Source: Frankia sp. AgB1.9
GTDB lineage: Bacteria; Actinomycetota; Actinomycetes; Frankiales; Frankiaceae
DNA: 64,000 bases
Reading direction: 5' to 3'
NCBI RefSeq assembly: GCF_016786355.1
Contig: NZ_JADWYX010000006.1
Span: forward strand, 59,494 to 123,493
Part shown: piece by piece, positions 9,759 to 20,720 of the stretch
Layout: each line of letters begins with the position of its first letter
Position numbering within the stretch: position 1 is the stretch's first letter
The notes under the pieces: model-generated
The model's database searches: none
The model's input: only the letters and a program-made list of their open reading frames with translations
Told to the model about the DNA's origin: nothing
Made by a program: the position numbers and the translations under genes

Positions 9759-11165
9759 CTAACGCGGGGCGGGCTCCGGGACGAGGTCGGCGACGACGAC
9801 CGTGGTGTCGTCACGGGCACCGGCGAGCAGGGCCGCCTCGACGAGCGCGTCGGCTGCGCGCTCCGGGGGGTCGTTCGCCAGCTGGTGCAGCAGGCCGTAG
9901 AGCTGCTCGGGCTTCATGACCTTGGTCATGCCGTCACTGGAGAGCACCACCCGGTCGCCGGCCTGGACCGCGACCTGGAAGAGGTCCATCTCGACCTCGT
10001 CGGCCAGGCCGATCGCGTTCAGCAACGGGCCTCCGGTGATCGCGTGCGGGGTGGTGAGCTGGCGCGGCTCACCCTTGCCCGCCTGCAGCCAGACGGTGCT
10101 GTCACCGACATGGGCGACGGTGATGGTCCTGCCCGTCTGCTCCTGTCGGCCGAGCACGACGACGTCGAGCGTGCAGGCCATGCCCCGCCAGCTCGGCTCG
10201 GCCTTCGGCCGCTCCCGGACCATCTTGTTCGCGCGCACGACCGCGGCGCGCAGGCCCTCGCTCGGGTCGTCCGCGTACTGCGGCCGGAAGCCGGCGACCG
10301 TGGTCACGGCCAGCGTGGAGGCGATCTGCCCGGCGGCCTCGCCACCGACTCCGTCGGCGACCGCGAGCAGCCCGTCCACGACCACGAAGGCGTCCTCGTT
10401 CGGGCCGCCGCGCTTTCCCCGCCGGGTCCGCCCGGCCGCGGCCAGCCGCAGCGGTGACGAGGAGAAGTGCTCGGGCTCGTCGGCGACGTAGGGGCCGGCC
10501 GTCGCGGTGACCGTCGCCGCGTCCGCCGGAGCGCTCGGTGCCGCGGCGGGCGCCAAGGGCGCGGCGGGCGGCGGCGCGGCATCCAGCCAGCTGGCCGGGG
10601 CGGCGGGCTGCTGGTGGCTGTCGCGGCCCGCGGGCAGGTTCCAGGCGTCGTCCTCGACCGTCGGCGCCGCGTCCTGGCCGCCGACCGGCGTCGGGCCGGT
10701 CCCGGCCGCCCGGGGGTGTGGCGCGCCGCTGGGCGGCGGAGCCCAGCCGGTGGCGTCCGGGTCACGGTCGTCGGCCGGCCAGCCGCCGTCCGTCGGAACC
10801 TGCGTCGTCACGTCATCTCTCCAGGCTTGGCCGAGGGCAGGGTCGACGCGGCGGGCGTCGACGTCGGGGGCAGGCGCGGCGGCCGGTCGCTGGCCGAGTC
10901 CGGGGACGAGGTCGCCCGGATCGGAGTACGCGACGTCCGGCGGGCCGAACGTGCTCCCGCCACCGCGTCGGATCGGTCGGCCGATGTCCCGCCGACTCCC
11001 GTCGTTGCGCCCACGGCGGCGGGCGCGCGACCCGTCCTGGGTGGGAGGTGGCTGCGCGCCGGGGCCGTACGTCGTCCGGCCTGCGCGGCTGGACAGCACG
11101 ACGAAGACCGTGGCGCCCACAACCAGGACGACGATCAGCATGATCGGTAGCAGTGAGCTTTTCAT
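9759..11165 (-). CDS. PP2C-family Ser/Thr protein phosphatase with N-terminal membrane anchor
   Basis: Metal-dependent phosphatase expected to reverse Ser/Thr kinase signalling. The 468-residue protein starts with a membrane helix (LLPIMLIVVLVVGATVFVV, residues 5-23), so the rest is likely cytoplasmic. A long proline/alanine/aspartate-rich linker (about 30-230) leads to the PP2C domain: GPNEDAFVV and VADGVGGEAAG near 270-290 (metal-binding Asp residues), AHVGDSTVWL near 375, VLSSDGMTK near 425 and GARDDTTVVVADL at the C-terminus (metal-binding DD). ATG 11165 has GGAGG close upstream; a longer frame to 11333 lacks similarity to anything I recognise. It may serve the kinases encoded at 31532-38073, but it is 20 kb away, so that is speculation. 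Confidence 0.9.
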   Translation of the reverse strand: MKSSLLPIMLIVVLVVGATVFVVLSSRAGRTTYGPGAQPPPTQDGSRARRRGRNDGSRRDIGRPIRRGGGSTFGPPDVAYSDPGDLVPGLGQRPAAAPAPDVDARRVDPALGQAWRDDVTTQVPTDGGWPADDRDPDATGWAPPPSGAPHPRAAGTGPTPVGGQDAAPTVEDDAWNLPAGRDSHQQPAAPASWLDAAPPPAAPLAPAAAPSAPADAATVTATAGPYVADEPEHFSSSPLRLAAAGRTRRGKRGGPNEDAFVVVDGLLAVADGVGGEAAGQIASTLAVTTVAGFRPQYADDPSEGLRAAVVRANKMVRERPKAEPSWRGMACTLDVVVLGRQEQTGRTITVAHVGDSTVWLQAGKGEPRQLTTPHAITGGPLLNAIGLADEVEMDLFQVAVQAGDRVVLSSDGMTKVMKPEQLYGLLHQLANDPPERAADALVEAALLAGARDDTTVVVADLVPEPAPR

Positions 11166-11621
11166 GGCCTCCGTACCCCACCGCCGCGACGCGATCAGAC
11201 CGACTTGGGAACCTTGCGTAGACGGCACTGATCGTGCCGGCCATGCTGCCAGATCACCGACCTGTCCGGCCGCCGGCACCTGCCCCCGCCAGTCCGAACA
11301 GCCCCGGCCATCCTTATCTCGATGTCCGTCCAAACAACGACATCAGCCCCGGGCCGAATGGCGAATTGTCGGAACGCCGACACGGTAGATCGGCGACACC
11401 CTGGACCCCCGACACCCCCATCCAGCCACGAGACAGACCTCCCGTCTGGCCAGATCATCCCGCGAGATGGCCGCGGGACGGGCCTGAAAGGCTATCTTCC
11501 ACCCGAATCCCGCTGTCCTAGGCGCAACCCCGGGTTCCCAACCCGGTTTACGCCGTCGCGGCCAGTCCCCGACCGGGCGGATGGCCCGTCAGGGGGGCCC
11601 GCGGGCCGCGCCGCGAGAGAC
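11166..11621. other. Intergenic region upstream of PP2C
   Basis: 456 bp between the polytopic membrane protein stop (11622) and the PP2C start. I see no convincing gene, RNA or repeat. An 87-codon minus-strand frame (11195-11458) has no recognisable feature and was not called. Confidence 0.4.
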
Positions 11622-13685
11622 TCAGTGGACCCGTTGATCGGTGGGACAGTCCAGCTCGCTGGCATGAGTGAGGCCGTCGACCGACAGATGGGTTCCAAGG
11701 CGCACCGGGCCGGCCTCGCTCGCGAGGATCCCCGTCCAGTTGCCGGCTGCCTTGAAAACGCAGGCATTGCCCTCGGTGATCGACCAGAACGACGTGTAGT
11801 GCACCAGGACCGTGGCCAGGCCCGGTTTGTCGAAGTTGACCGCCATCGAGCTGACGCCCAGCTCGGTCAGCTGCGCCGGCCCCTGCACGAGGCCGGACGC
11901 GTCGGTCACGATCCAGATCTTCCAGTGCGCGTTGGACCAGCCGAGCTGGAGATACGGCAGGCCGGACCGCAACAGCGCCGCCTCCGCCTGCGCCGACGGA
12001 TCCAGCGGGACGTCAGGCAGCGCCACGTAGGTGACCCCGCGCGCCAGCAGCCAGTCGTGGTAGGTCTTCGCGTTCAGCGTCCCGTCGTAGAACAGCGAGT
12101 TGTACTTGCTGTCCAGCTGACGCAGCCAGCCGCGGGCCATCGGCACCTTCGGCGCGACGTAGCGGGCCTCCCAGTGCGCCTGGGTGAACGGCACCTCCAC
12201 CCGGCCGACCGGCACCGGGCCGCCTCGGTCCAGGTAGTCCAACATCCCGCTGTAGTAGCTGGACGCGGCAGAGGGATCACCCTGGGTGGCAAGTGCGCCC
12301 TGGACCGGCCCGATCGACCAGCCGATCAGCGGCACCGCCACGATCAGCAGGATCTTCGGCCGTTTGGAGAGCAGCACGGCGGCCATCGGCCCGGCGAGCA
12401 GCGTCGCCGGCCGAGTGATGTTCCCGCCGACCGTCGTCGGCAGCACGAAGAACACCGTGGCCGCCATGGCCCAGAGCAGCAGGCCACGGCGCACCGCCCG
12501 CTCCCGGCGCGGCACCACCAGCAGACCCGCGACGATCAGCGTCAGCAGCGACAGGTAGGTCAGCGCTGGAAAGGGCTGCGTGCCTTCCTCGGGGAAGATC
12601 AGCGAGACCAGGATCCCGCAGATCGCGCCTACCAGCGGCCAGATGCGCCGCCACGACAGGCTGCCGATGAGGGCGACGCCGACGAGCAGCACGAACGCGC
12701 CGGCCAGCGGCGAGGCGAGCGACGAGCAGACCGCGCCGGCCAGGGCGACCCACCAGCGGCGTTCCCGCACCCCGACCACGGCCAGCGCGCCGAACGCCAG
12801 TCCGAGCGCGAACGGCCCGCGGCCGACGATGAGGTCGGCGACCGTGACGACGGCGAACCAGATGACCGGGAGGTCGTGGCCCCGCCGGGCGCGCGGCCCG
12901 CGCAGCAGCCGCGCCACCAGCACCGTCGAGGCCACGCAGGACAGCGCGGCCAGCAGCTGGGCGCCGAACAGCGCCCCGAGCGGCGGGAACAGGACGCTGT
13001 AGCCCGGGATGGTGTGCCCGCCGTACCACTGGTCGTCCCACAGCCGGGCGCCCCCGTGCTCGAAGAGCCAGACGCGGTACTCCTGGGCCGGCGTGTCGGG
13101 GCCGGTCAGCCCGAGGCTCAGCGAGAGCGCGCACAGCGCCGCGGTCAGCAGCCAGGGCCGCGCCCGGACGAGGTGGCCAACCCTGCCCGCGACCAGCCAC
13201 GGGAGTCGCCAGCGACCGCCGGCACGTCCGGCTCGCCCGGCAGGCAGGGCCCGATCATCGGCTGGCCCGACGGTTTCGCCCGCCCGCGTAGGGTCCTGGG
13301 GGGCGTGAGCGGTTCCGGCCGGTGGGCCGGGGACGATCCCCTGGATCGGGGGGTCGGCCACGACCTCGTCCGCGGGCGCGCCGGCCGGCCGAGGCAGCTC
13401 GATGGTCGAGGGACCGGTCGCGGCAGACGGCGCCGTGTCGACGAACGAGGAGGACGACGGGAGTGACCGACCCGGCTCATCGCCCAGAGCGGGACGGCTC
13501 GGCGCCGGGACCACCTCCGTGGCCGCGACCTGCGCCGGATCCGCCGGAGCCCCTGGTGCGCGCGGCCCCGGCGGCGGATCGCCCGGCCGTGGCACTGCCG
13601 GCGCGGGAACAGCCCCCGGGCGCGGGCCAGTCGGCGATCCGGGCACGGCCAGAGGTCCTGCCACCCGGTAATACCTCCCAGACAT
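11622..13685 (-). CDS. Polytopic membrane protein, GT-C-like, function unknown
   Basis: 687 residues. The first ~180 are proline/alanine-rich and presumably disordered. About ten membrane helices follow (for example LLTAALCALSLSLGL, LGALFGAQLLAALSCVAS, FALGLAFGALAVVGV, VALIGSLSW), and a soluble C-terminal domain of about 200 residues (from GRVEVPFTQAHWEARYVAPK) is probably extracytoplasmic. The loop LWDDQWYGGHTIPGYSVLFP after the first helix resembles the first extracytoplasmic loop of GT-C enzymes, but I do not see a clear catalytic motif. I do not recognise a named family with certainty. Start ATG 13685 is favoured over GTG 13703, without a clear ribosome site for either. It is divergent from the MptB-like gene with only 41 bp between starts, so the two probably share a promoter region. 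Confidence 0.7.
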   Translation of the reverse strand: MSGRYYRVAGPLAVPGSPTGPRPGAVPAPAVPRPGDPPPGPRAPGAPADPAQVAATEVVPAPSRPALGDEPGRSLPSSSSFVDTAPSAATGPSTIELPRPAGAPADEVVADPPIQGIVPGPPAGTAHAPQDPTRAGETVGPADDRALPAGRAGRAGGRWRLPWLVAGRVGHLVRARPWLLTAALCALSLSLGLTGPDTPAQEYRVWLFEHGGARLWDDQWYGGHTIPGYSVLFPPLGALFGAQLLAALSCVASTVLVARLLRGPRARRGHDLPVIWFAVVTVADLIVGRGPFALGLAFGALAVVGVRERRWWVALAGAVCSSLASPLAGAFVLLVGVALIGSLSWRRIWPLVGAICGILVSLIFPEEGTQPFPALTYLSLLTLIVAGLLVVPRRERAVRRGLLLWAMAATVFFVLPTTVGGNITRPATLLAGPMAAVLLSKRPKILLIVAVPLIGWSIGPVQGALATQGDPSAASSYYSGMLDYLDRGGPVPVGRVEVPFTQAHWEARYVAPKVPMARGWLRQLDSKYNSLFYDGTLNAKTYHDWLLARGVTYVALPDVPLDPSAQAEAALLRSGLPYLQLGWSNAHWKIWIVTDASGLVQGPAQLTELGVSSMAVNFDKPGLATVLVHYTSFWSITEGNACVFKAAGNWTGILASEAGPVRLGTHLSVDGLTHASELDCPTDQRVH

Positions 13686-13726
13686 CTCCGACTCGTCGCC
13701 CACGCAGGGGCGCCGGCCGGTTGGTC

Positions 13727-15613
13727 ATGGGCGAAGCCCGTGCGGCCAGCGGTCTGCCGGGCGTCTCGCGGTCGACCCAACGGGCAGGTTCAGCGACGGT
13801 GTGGCTGGTCGCGGCGGGCCTGATCGCCGCCGTCGCCGCCGTCACCGCCGAAGGCCGGCTCGGCCCCCGTGATCCGCGCGCAACCGATCCGACATCCTGG
13901 TGGGGCATTCTTCCACCAGTCCCGCCCACCAGCATCACACGGGGCACGCTCGCCGGGATCAGCGCGCTGTCCGTGATCGGGCTGTGCGTGTGCTGGATGG
14001 TGCTGGTCCGGCTGGCGCTGACCGACCGGCTCCGGCCCCGGGAGGCCCTGGCCGCGACGGTCGCCTGGGCCACCCCGTTCGCGTTCGGACCGCCGCTGTT
14101 CAGCCGGGACGCCTATGCCTACGCCGCCCAGGGCGAGCTGGCCAGGCGCGGCATCGACCCGGCCACCCACGGCGTCGCGGCCCTGGCCGGCGACTCGCGC
14201 GGGGCCGCGTTCATGGCCGCCGTCGACCCGCGCTGGCGCGACACCCACACCCCGTACGGCGGCGGCGCGGTCGCCGTCGAACGCCTCGCGGCGACGGTCG
14301 CCCAGCTGTTCGGCGCCGGCCCGACCCTCGCGCTGGTCACCCTGCGTATCCTCGCGGTCCTTGCCGTCGCGGCGCTGGTCGCCTGCACGTACCGCCTCGC
14401 GGCCGACCTGCCCGGCGCCGCTTCGGCCGGCGAGCCGTCGTCCCGCGGCGCGGCGGGCGAGGACGACAGGTCGCCCGGCCGGGCGGTCGCCGTCGCGGTC
14501 GCGCTCGTCGGCGCCAACCCGGTCACCGTGATCCACCTGATCGGCGGCATGCACCTCGACGCCCTGGTCACCGCGGCATTGGCAGGGGCCCTGCTGCTGG
14601 AACAGCGCCGGTTCGCCGCGCGGCCAGCGGACGCCCCCGGTGCCGTCCGGGCGACCGGTTCGGGTGTCTTCGGGGGCGGCGTCTCCCTCGCCGGGCTCGG
14701 GGCGGTCGCGCTGGCCTGCTTCGCCGGCACCGTCAAGGCGACGGCCTTCCTTGGGCTGGTCTGGCTGCTAGTGGCCCATGCCAGGGACGCCAGGGCCGCC
14801 GCCGGCCGGGGGGCGATGGCGCGTGCCCTCGTCGTCGACCTCGCCGCGGCGGTCGCCGTGCTCGGGCTGAGCATGCTCGGCAGCGGCTTCGGCCTGACCT
14901 GGCTGCACGCGTTGAGCACCTCCGGCGCGCTGACCACGGGGGTCGCGCCGGCGTCGGTGCTGGCCAGCCTCATCGCGGCGTTCGCCCGGCTCGGCGGGGT
15001 GCACGCGTCGACCGGGAGCGGGTCGGTCCTGCTGACGGGCGCCCGCGCCGCGGCCCTGGCCGTCGCCGGGCTGGTCTGTGCCCGCCTGCTGTGGCTGGCC
15101 TGGCGGCGGCCGCCCCGAACCGCGCGGGCCGCCGCGGGCGCCGCGGGGCCAGCCGGGAGCGCCTACTACGACGGGCTTCTGGTGCTCGGGATCGGCGGGC
15201 TCGCGGTGGCGCTCGGCAGCCCCGTGCTCTACCCGTGGTATCTCGCGCCGACGCTGCCGATGCTGGGCGTACTCGCCGCGGGCTGGCACCTCCAGCACCT
15301 GGCCGCCCGCTCGCCGGCCGCCGCGTTGCTCCCGCGCCGGCGCTGCCGCACCGTCGTCGGGGTGACCGTCGCCGGTTCGATCTGGCTGTGCGGGGCGACG
15401 CTGTCCCCGTTGGCACAGACCTGGCGGCTGCTGGCTCCGGACGGGCCGGCGGGGGTGCTGCCGCTGGTGGTCACAGCCGTCGCCTGCGCCGGCCTGCTGA
15501 TCATCGCGGCGACCGTCGCCACCCGGACAGTCAGCTCGGCGGATCGCTCGGGGCGGCCGCGTCGGTCCGTGGCCGGCCCCGACGACGACGACCGGCAGGC
15601 CGCCACGCGATGA
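13727..15613 (+). CDS. GT-C polyprenol-phosphomannose-dependent mannosyltransferase, MptA/MptB-like
   Basis: Predicted integral membrane glycosyltransferase that extends an alpha-1,6-mannan or similar envelope glycan on the outer face of the membrane, using polyprenyl-phosphate-mannose. The 628-residue protein has about a dozen membrane helices. The first large loop carries FSRDAYAYAAQGELARRGID followed by HTPYGGGAVAVERL, the acidic motif and PYG segment seen in MptB-type enzymes, and GMHLDALVTAALAG later. I chose ATG 13727 (MGEARAASG) because the upstream in-frame extension to 13322 overlaps the divergent gene and is low complexity. Its 3' end overlaps the convergent GT87 gene by 83 bp. The exact substrate is inferred only from family resemblance. 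Confidence 0.8.
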   Translation: MGEARAASGLPGVSRSTQRAGSATVWLVAAGLIAAVAAVTAEGRLGPRDPRATDPTSWWGILPPVPPTSITRGTLAGISALSVIGLCVCWMVLVRLALTDRLRPREALAATVAWATPFAFGPPLFSRDAYAYAAQGELARRGIDPATHGVAALAGDSRGAAFMAAVDPRWRDTHTPYGGGAVAVERLAATVAQLFGAGPTLALVTLRILAVLAVAALVACTYRLAADLPGAASAGEPSSRGAAGEDDRSPGRAVAVAVALVGANPVTVIHLIGGMHLDALVTAALAGALLLEQRRFAARPADAPGAVRATGSGVFGGGVSLAGLGAVALACFAGTVKATAFLGLVWLLVAHARDARAAAGRGAMARALVVDLAAAVAVLGLSMLGSGFGLTWLHALSTSGALTTGVAPASVLASLIAAFARLGGVHASTGSGSVLLTGARAAALAVAGLVCARLLWLAWRRPPRTARAAAGAAGPAGSAYYDGLLVLGIGGLAVALGSPVLYPWYLAPTLPMLGVLAAGWHLQHLAARSPAAALLPRRRCRTVVGVTVAGSIWLCGATLSPLAQTWRLLAPDGPAGVLPLVVTAVACAGLLIIAATVATRTVSSADRSGRPRRSVAGPDDDDRQAATR

Positions 15614-17216
15614 CCCGGACCGCCCGCCAGCACGCCGCCAGCAGCAGCACGTTGCGCGCGACCAGCACCAGGCTGGTGACCGGCCGGCCCTCGATGATGT
15701 CGTTGTACCGCCACGGGTAGATCACCTGGCTGACGGCGGCCACCGCGAGCAGCAGGGCCAGGACGGCCCGCCGGTCCGCCGCGCGCCGCGCCTCGGCCGG
15801 GTCGGCGGCGAGATCACCGTCGGGCGGCTCGGTGGCGCCGAGGGCGACGACGGCCGCGACCACGGCCAGCACCCAGACCAGGTACTGCGGGCTGAGGACC
15901 CGCGAGGTGACCAGCACGACCAGCAGCAGGGCAAGCAGCCGGTCTCCCGTGGTCACCTCCGCGCCTCGGGCCGGCGCCGGGTCCGGGCGGGCGAGCCACC
16001 AGCGCAGCGCCACGACGGCGACGACCGCGATCTCCACGAGCGAGCAGGCGGTCGCGACGGTGCGCGCGGCCGGGTCGCCGAACTGCAGCGACCCGTACTC
16101 GTAGTGCGCGGTCTCGCCCACGCCGAACATCCGGATGACGACGAACACCGTCGCGGGTACGGCCTCCAGCTGTAGCCCTCTGGCCCGCTGCGCGCCGAGG
16201 AACCCGAACAGGTCCCCTCCGGCGCCGGCCGCCACCAGCAGCAGCCCGACCACCAGCGCCGCGCCGACGGCTCCCGCGCCGGCCCGGACCAGGGGCCGGC
16301 CCCACAGCCGTCGCCAGATCGACGACCCGACCGGCGCCCCGGGCGAGACCTGGGGGACGAGCGCGGCCCGGCCGAGCGCGATCAGCAGGAACGCCGGCCA
16401 GGCCTTGACCAGCGCTCCCACCGCCGCGGCGAAGCCCGCTCGGCCACAGCGCGGGCCCGAGATCCCGGCCGCGCCGCGCCTGGCGGGGACGAGCAGGAGC
16501 AGGCCGGCCACGGCGCAGGCCGCCGGAACCAGGTCGAAGCGGGCCAGCGTGACCGGCCCGAGCAGAGTGGTGCCCACCAGCCACACCCGCGCCCCCGGTC
16601 CCGGGAGGGCTGGCCCGGGGGTCACGGCCGGATCGGCGGGCAGCCGGGAGCGCGGCGACCCGGCGGGCAGGCCGCCCACCTCGGGCCTGCGCGCCCGCGC
16701 CAGGGCCGCGGTGACGCCGGCGTCGACGGCAAGCATGAGCAGCGGGAAGCCGACCCGGTACGGCAGCAGGACGAGCGCCCGCGCCAGCGCCGGGACCGCG
16801 AACACCAGCACCGCCCCCGGTGGGTACTGCCATTTCTGGTCGCCGACCGGCAGGCCGTGGCCGTGGATGAACGCCGTCCCCCAGCCGTCATAGAGCCGGA
16901 CGTCGCCGAGCACGCCCTGCTGGGCGCCGAGCGGATGGCCGGCCCACACCAGCGCGAGCAGCAGCAGCCGGGTGACCGCCCAGAATCCCCAGAGCCGCGT
17001 GGCCGACCAGGGCGCCCGCCAGCGGGTCGCGGCCCGGCCGAGCCGGCTGGCGCCCGGTCGCCCGGCGGGCCCGGAACGGTCTTCGGCCACGCGGGCCGGG
17101 CGAGCGGCCGTTGTTCGTGCGTGGTCCGTCGTGGACCCGACGTCGTCACCGGCCGGCCCGCGCTGATTCGCCGCGCCGGACCCGGGATCCGACCCAATCG
17201 CGGGCGCGGCGGCCAT
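15531..17216 (-). CDS. GT87 (DUF2029, PimE-like) membrane mannosyltransferase
   Basis: Predicted GT-C alpha-mannosyltransferase acting on lipid-linked or phosphatidylinositol-linked glycans outside the membrane. The 561-residue protein has a ~70-residue hydrophilic N-terminus and then about 10 helices. Family features are the first helix LWGFWAVTRLLLLALVW, the acidic loop DVRLYDGWGTAFIHGHGLPV with the conserved KWQYPPGAVLVF, the internal LVKAWPAFLLIALGR, and the C-terminal TSRVLSPQYLVWVLAVVA. ATG 17216 is chosen (MAAAPAIG); an in-frame ATG at 17294 would add 26 residues. Neither start has a well-spaced ribosome site. It converges on and overlaps the MptB-like gene at the 3' end. With that neighbour it suggests a mannan or lipomannan-type biosynthetic pair. 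Confidence 0.8.
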   Translation of the reverse strand: MAAAPAIGSDPGSGAANQRGPAGDDVGSTTDHARTTAARPARVAEDRSGPAGRPGASRLGRAATRWRAPWSATRLWGFWAVTRLLLLALVWAGHPLGAQQGVLGDVRLYDGWGTAFIHGHGLPVGDQKWQYPPGAVLVFAVPALARALVLLPYRVGFPLLMLAVDAGVTAALARARRPEVGGLPAGSPRSRLPADPAVTPGPALPGPGARVWLVGTTLLGPVTLARFDLVPAACAVAGLLLLVPARRGAAGISGPRCGRAGFAAAVGALVKAWPAFLLIALGRAALVPQVSPGAPVGSSIWRRLWGRPLVRAGAGAVGAALVVGLLLVAAGAGGDLFGFLGAQRARGLQLEAVPATVFVVIRMFGVGETAHYEYGSLQFGDPAARTVATACSLVEIAVVAVVALRWWLARPDPAPARGAEVTTGDRLLALLLVVLVTSRVLSPQYLVWVLAVVAAVVALGATEPPDGDLAADPAEARRAADRRAVLALLLAVAAVSQVIYPWRYNDIIEGRPVTSLVLVARNVLLLAACWRAVRVIAWRPAGRRRRGRPRTDAAAPSDPPS

Positions 17217-17525
17217 CCTCGTTGTCGTTCGAAGACGCAGGGCCAAGTCCCTTACGGTCCGCGCGTTGTCTCGGCGAGGCGATTCGGACCGCATAACGCG
17301 GACCGTACCGGCCGACCACGTCGGGCCGCGTGGAGGGGACCGGTCACTGCGGGTACCGTGCGTGACCTAGTGCATCAACGGCGATGCGCTCGCGGGGACG
17401 GGACGTCGCCCGGCGGGTGGACCGCCCGGCCCCACGTGGCCCTGCTCCGACAGGCGCCAGCACCGCCGGGTGGCCCTCGCGGCGGGCCCGCGGACCCGTG
17501 GCCCGTGGGCCACATAGGAGGGCCA

Positions 17526-18779
<1,254 letters not shown>

Positions 18780-18830
18780 CAGCCGCGGGCTGACCGGCCG
18801 GGAAACCGGCTCGCCCAGCAATACCGATGG

Positions 18831-19205
18831 TCAACGCCGCCGGCGCCGCGTTCTGGCGCCGGCGGCGCTCGCCTGCGCGATGCCGCCCGCGACCGCGGCG
18901 TCGGCCGCCTCGGCGGCGACCCGCAGCAGAGCCGCCTCGTCATCGGCGGGCGCGGTGCGGTTGCGTCGCCGGTGCCCACAGCTTTCACAGGCGTGGGTGA
19001 GAACCACGTCGTGCGCGCGGGCCTCGATCGCGACCGGGCGCATCAGCCCGCCGCAGCCGGCCGCCCGGTCGCCCGGCGCGACGTCGACATGCCGCGACCA
19101 CAGGCAACGGGGGCAGTGGTTCGTGTACCCGTCGCCGCGCACGGCCGCACCGCAGACGAGGCAGGAGAAGTCCTCGGTCGTGCGGGTGAACTGACGGGTC
19201 ACCAC
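18831..19205 (-). CDS. RNHCP domain zinc-binding protein
   Basis: Small 124-residue protein of unknown function. The N-terminal half matches the RNHCP domain: CLVCGAAV, then TNHCPRCLWSRHVD (the family name-giving R/T-NHCP motif), PGDRAAGCGGLMRP and a second CESCGHRRRNR. The paired cysteines and histidines imply one or two zinc sites, possibly nucleic-acid binding. The C-terminal half is alanine-rich, ending in a run of arginines. GTG 19205 (or the adjacent GTG 19202) is the start; no strong ribosome site is seen. It converges on gdh with 51 bp between stops. Confidence 0.85.
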   Translation of the reverse strand: MVTRQFTRTTEDFSCLVCGAAVRGDGYTNHCPRCLWSRHVDVAPGDRAAGCGGLMRPVAIEARAHDVVLTHACESCGHRRRNRTAPADDEAALLRVAAEAADAAVAGGIAQASAAGARTRRRRR

Positions 19206-19433
19206 GTCACGGTAACGCGACGTCCGGACTCACTGTGGATCACGTCGTGAGCGGCGGCAAGGCCGGTCCAGACCCGGCCCGAGCGCCAGCCAGCACCGAT
19301 GCCGCCCGACCGTTTAATCGAGTCCATTCATCAATACCGGCGCACCAAAAGAGCCGCACTGCAACCAGTCGGACATCTGGCGATTCATAACACAACGGGT
19401 TATTGTCGCGCAAATCCGACCAGGAGGTGAACA

Positions 19434-20720
19434 GTGCCCGCACTGCGCCCGTCGCGAGTTTCCGCCCGTGCTGCCCGGTCACGTCGCATGGTTTTGGTCG
19501 CCGCGGCCGCCGCCCTGGCGACCGCCGCGACGGCCTGCGGCACGACGACAAAACCCGGAGGCAGCGGCATCGCCTGCGACTCGCCCGGATTCACCTCGAA
19601 CACCGTCAAGATCGGTTACTTATATCCGGACACCGGGCCATTCGCTCAGGCGCTGCTCGCCACTCGGTCCGGATTCATCGCCAGAGTCGAGCAGCAGAAC
19701 GCCGCCGGCGGGGTGCACGGCCGTAAGATCATCACCGCGACGGGTGATGATCAGGGCGACAACGGCACGAACCTGCAGGCCGCCCGCCAGCTCGTCGACG
19801 TCGACCAGGTCTTCGGGATCGTCGAGGGGACCGTCGCGGCCTCCGGCGGCGCCGACCTGCTGCGTCAGCAGAACGTCCCGGTGGTAGGGCTGCCGGCCGA
19901 GAGCATCTGGGCGGACCACAGCTACCCCAACATGTTCGCGCACGCCTACGTCTACGCGGGCGCCAACGCCGGCTCCGTCGACACGTTCGGCCAGTTTGTG
20001 AAGGCCCAGGGCGGCAGGAAGGTCGCGGTCATCGGCACCGACGTCTCGGCGGCCTCCAACCAGCTCGACGGGGAGATCGTGGACAGCCTGCGGGCCGTCG
20101 GCGTCGAGATCTCCACCCAGACGTTCATCTACAACGCGGTGCACACCGACCCGGTCGCGCTCGGCCGCCAGCTGATGGCGGCCGGCGTGGACACGGCCGT
20201 CGGTTCGCTGTCCGCCCAGGACTTCAGCCACATCATGATGGGCGCGAAGACAGCCGGCGCGAACATCAGGATCTACCTGTCAGCCAGCGGATACGACCAC
20301 AGCGTTCTCGCGCAGGACGGCCGTCAGCTCGCCGGCCTTTATACCTGGTTGAACTATCTGCCGTTCGAGGCGAACACTCCGGCGGACCAGACGTTCTTCA
20401 AGGCGATGAGCGACTACGCGCCCGAGCTTCAGCCGCCGGACCAGGAGCTCGCGCTCATCGAGTACATCCTCACCGACATGTTCATCACGGGCCTCGAACA
20501 TGCACCGGCCTGCCCGACACGAGCCGACTTCATCTCGACGCTGCGGAACCTGACCGGCTACACGGCTGACGGCCTGCTGCCCGGCCCGGTCGACTTCAAG
20601 AACTGGGGCCGCCTGAGCCTGTGCTACACGTTCGTCCGGGTCAACGACGCGGGCACCGGCTACGACATCGTCAAGGACCCGGCCGGCAAGCCGGAGTGGT
20701 GCGGCAACTCGATTCGATGA
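19434..20720 (+). CDS. Substrate-binding lipoprotein of an ABC transporter (branched-chain amino-acid type)
   Basis: Periplasmic-binding-protein fold lipoprotein, type I, predicted to capture a small ligand such as an amino acid, amide or urea-like compound. The 428-residue protein has an N-terminal signal with lipobox ATAC (cysteine near residue 35), and then the Leu/Ile/Val-binding family start VKIGYLYPDTGPFAQALL, NAAGGVHGRKI (the conserved GGVxGRxI) and TGDDQGD. Four further cysteines are present in the mature part. No permease or ATPase genes are adjacent, so it is an orphan binding protein or a sensor. GTG 19434 is firmly supported by AGGAGGTG just upstream. Confidence 0.88.
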   Translation: MPALRPSRVSARAARSRRMVLVAAAAALATAATACGTTTKPGGSGIACDSPGFTSNTVKIGYLYPDTGPFAQALLATRSGFIARVEQQNAAGGVHGRKIITATGDDQGDNGTNLQAARQLVDVDQVFGIVEGTVAASGGADLLRQQNVPVVGLPAESIWADHSYPNMFAHAYVYAGANAGSVDTFGQFVKAQGGRKVAVIGTDVSAASNQLDGEIVDSLRAVGVEISTQTFIYNAVHTDPVALGRQLMAAGVDTAVGSLSAQDFSHIMMGAKTAGANIRIYLSASGYDHSVLAQDGRQLAGLYTWLNYLPFEANTPADQTFFKAMSDYAPELQPPDQELALIEYILTDMFITGLEHAPACPTRADFISTLRNLTGYTADGLLPGPVDFKNWGRLSLCYTFVRVNDAGTGYDIVKDPAGKPEWCGNSIR

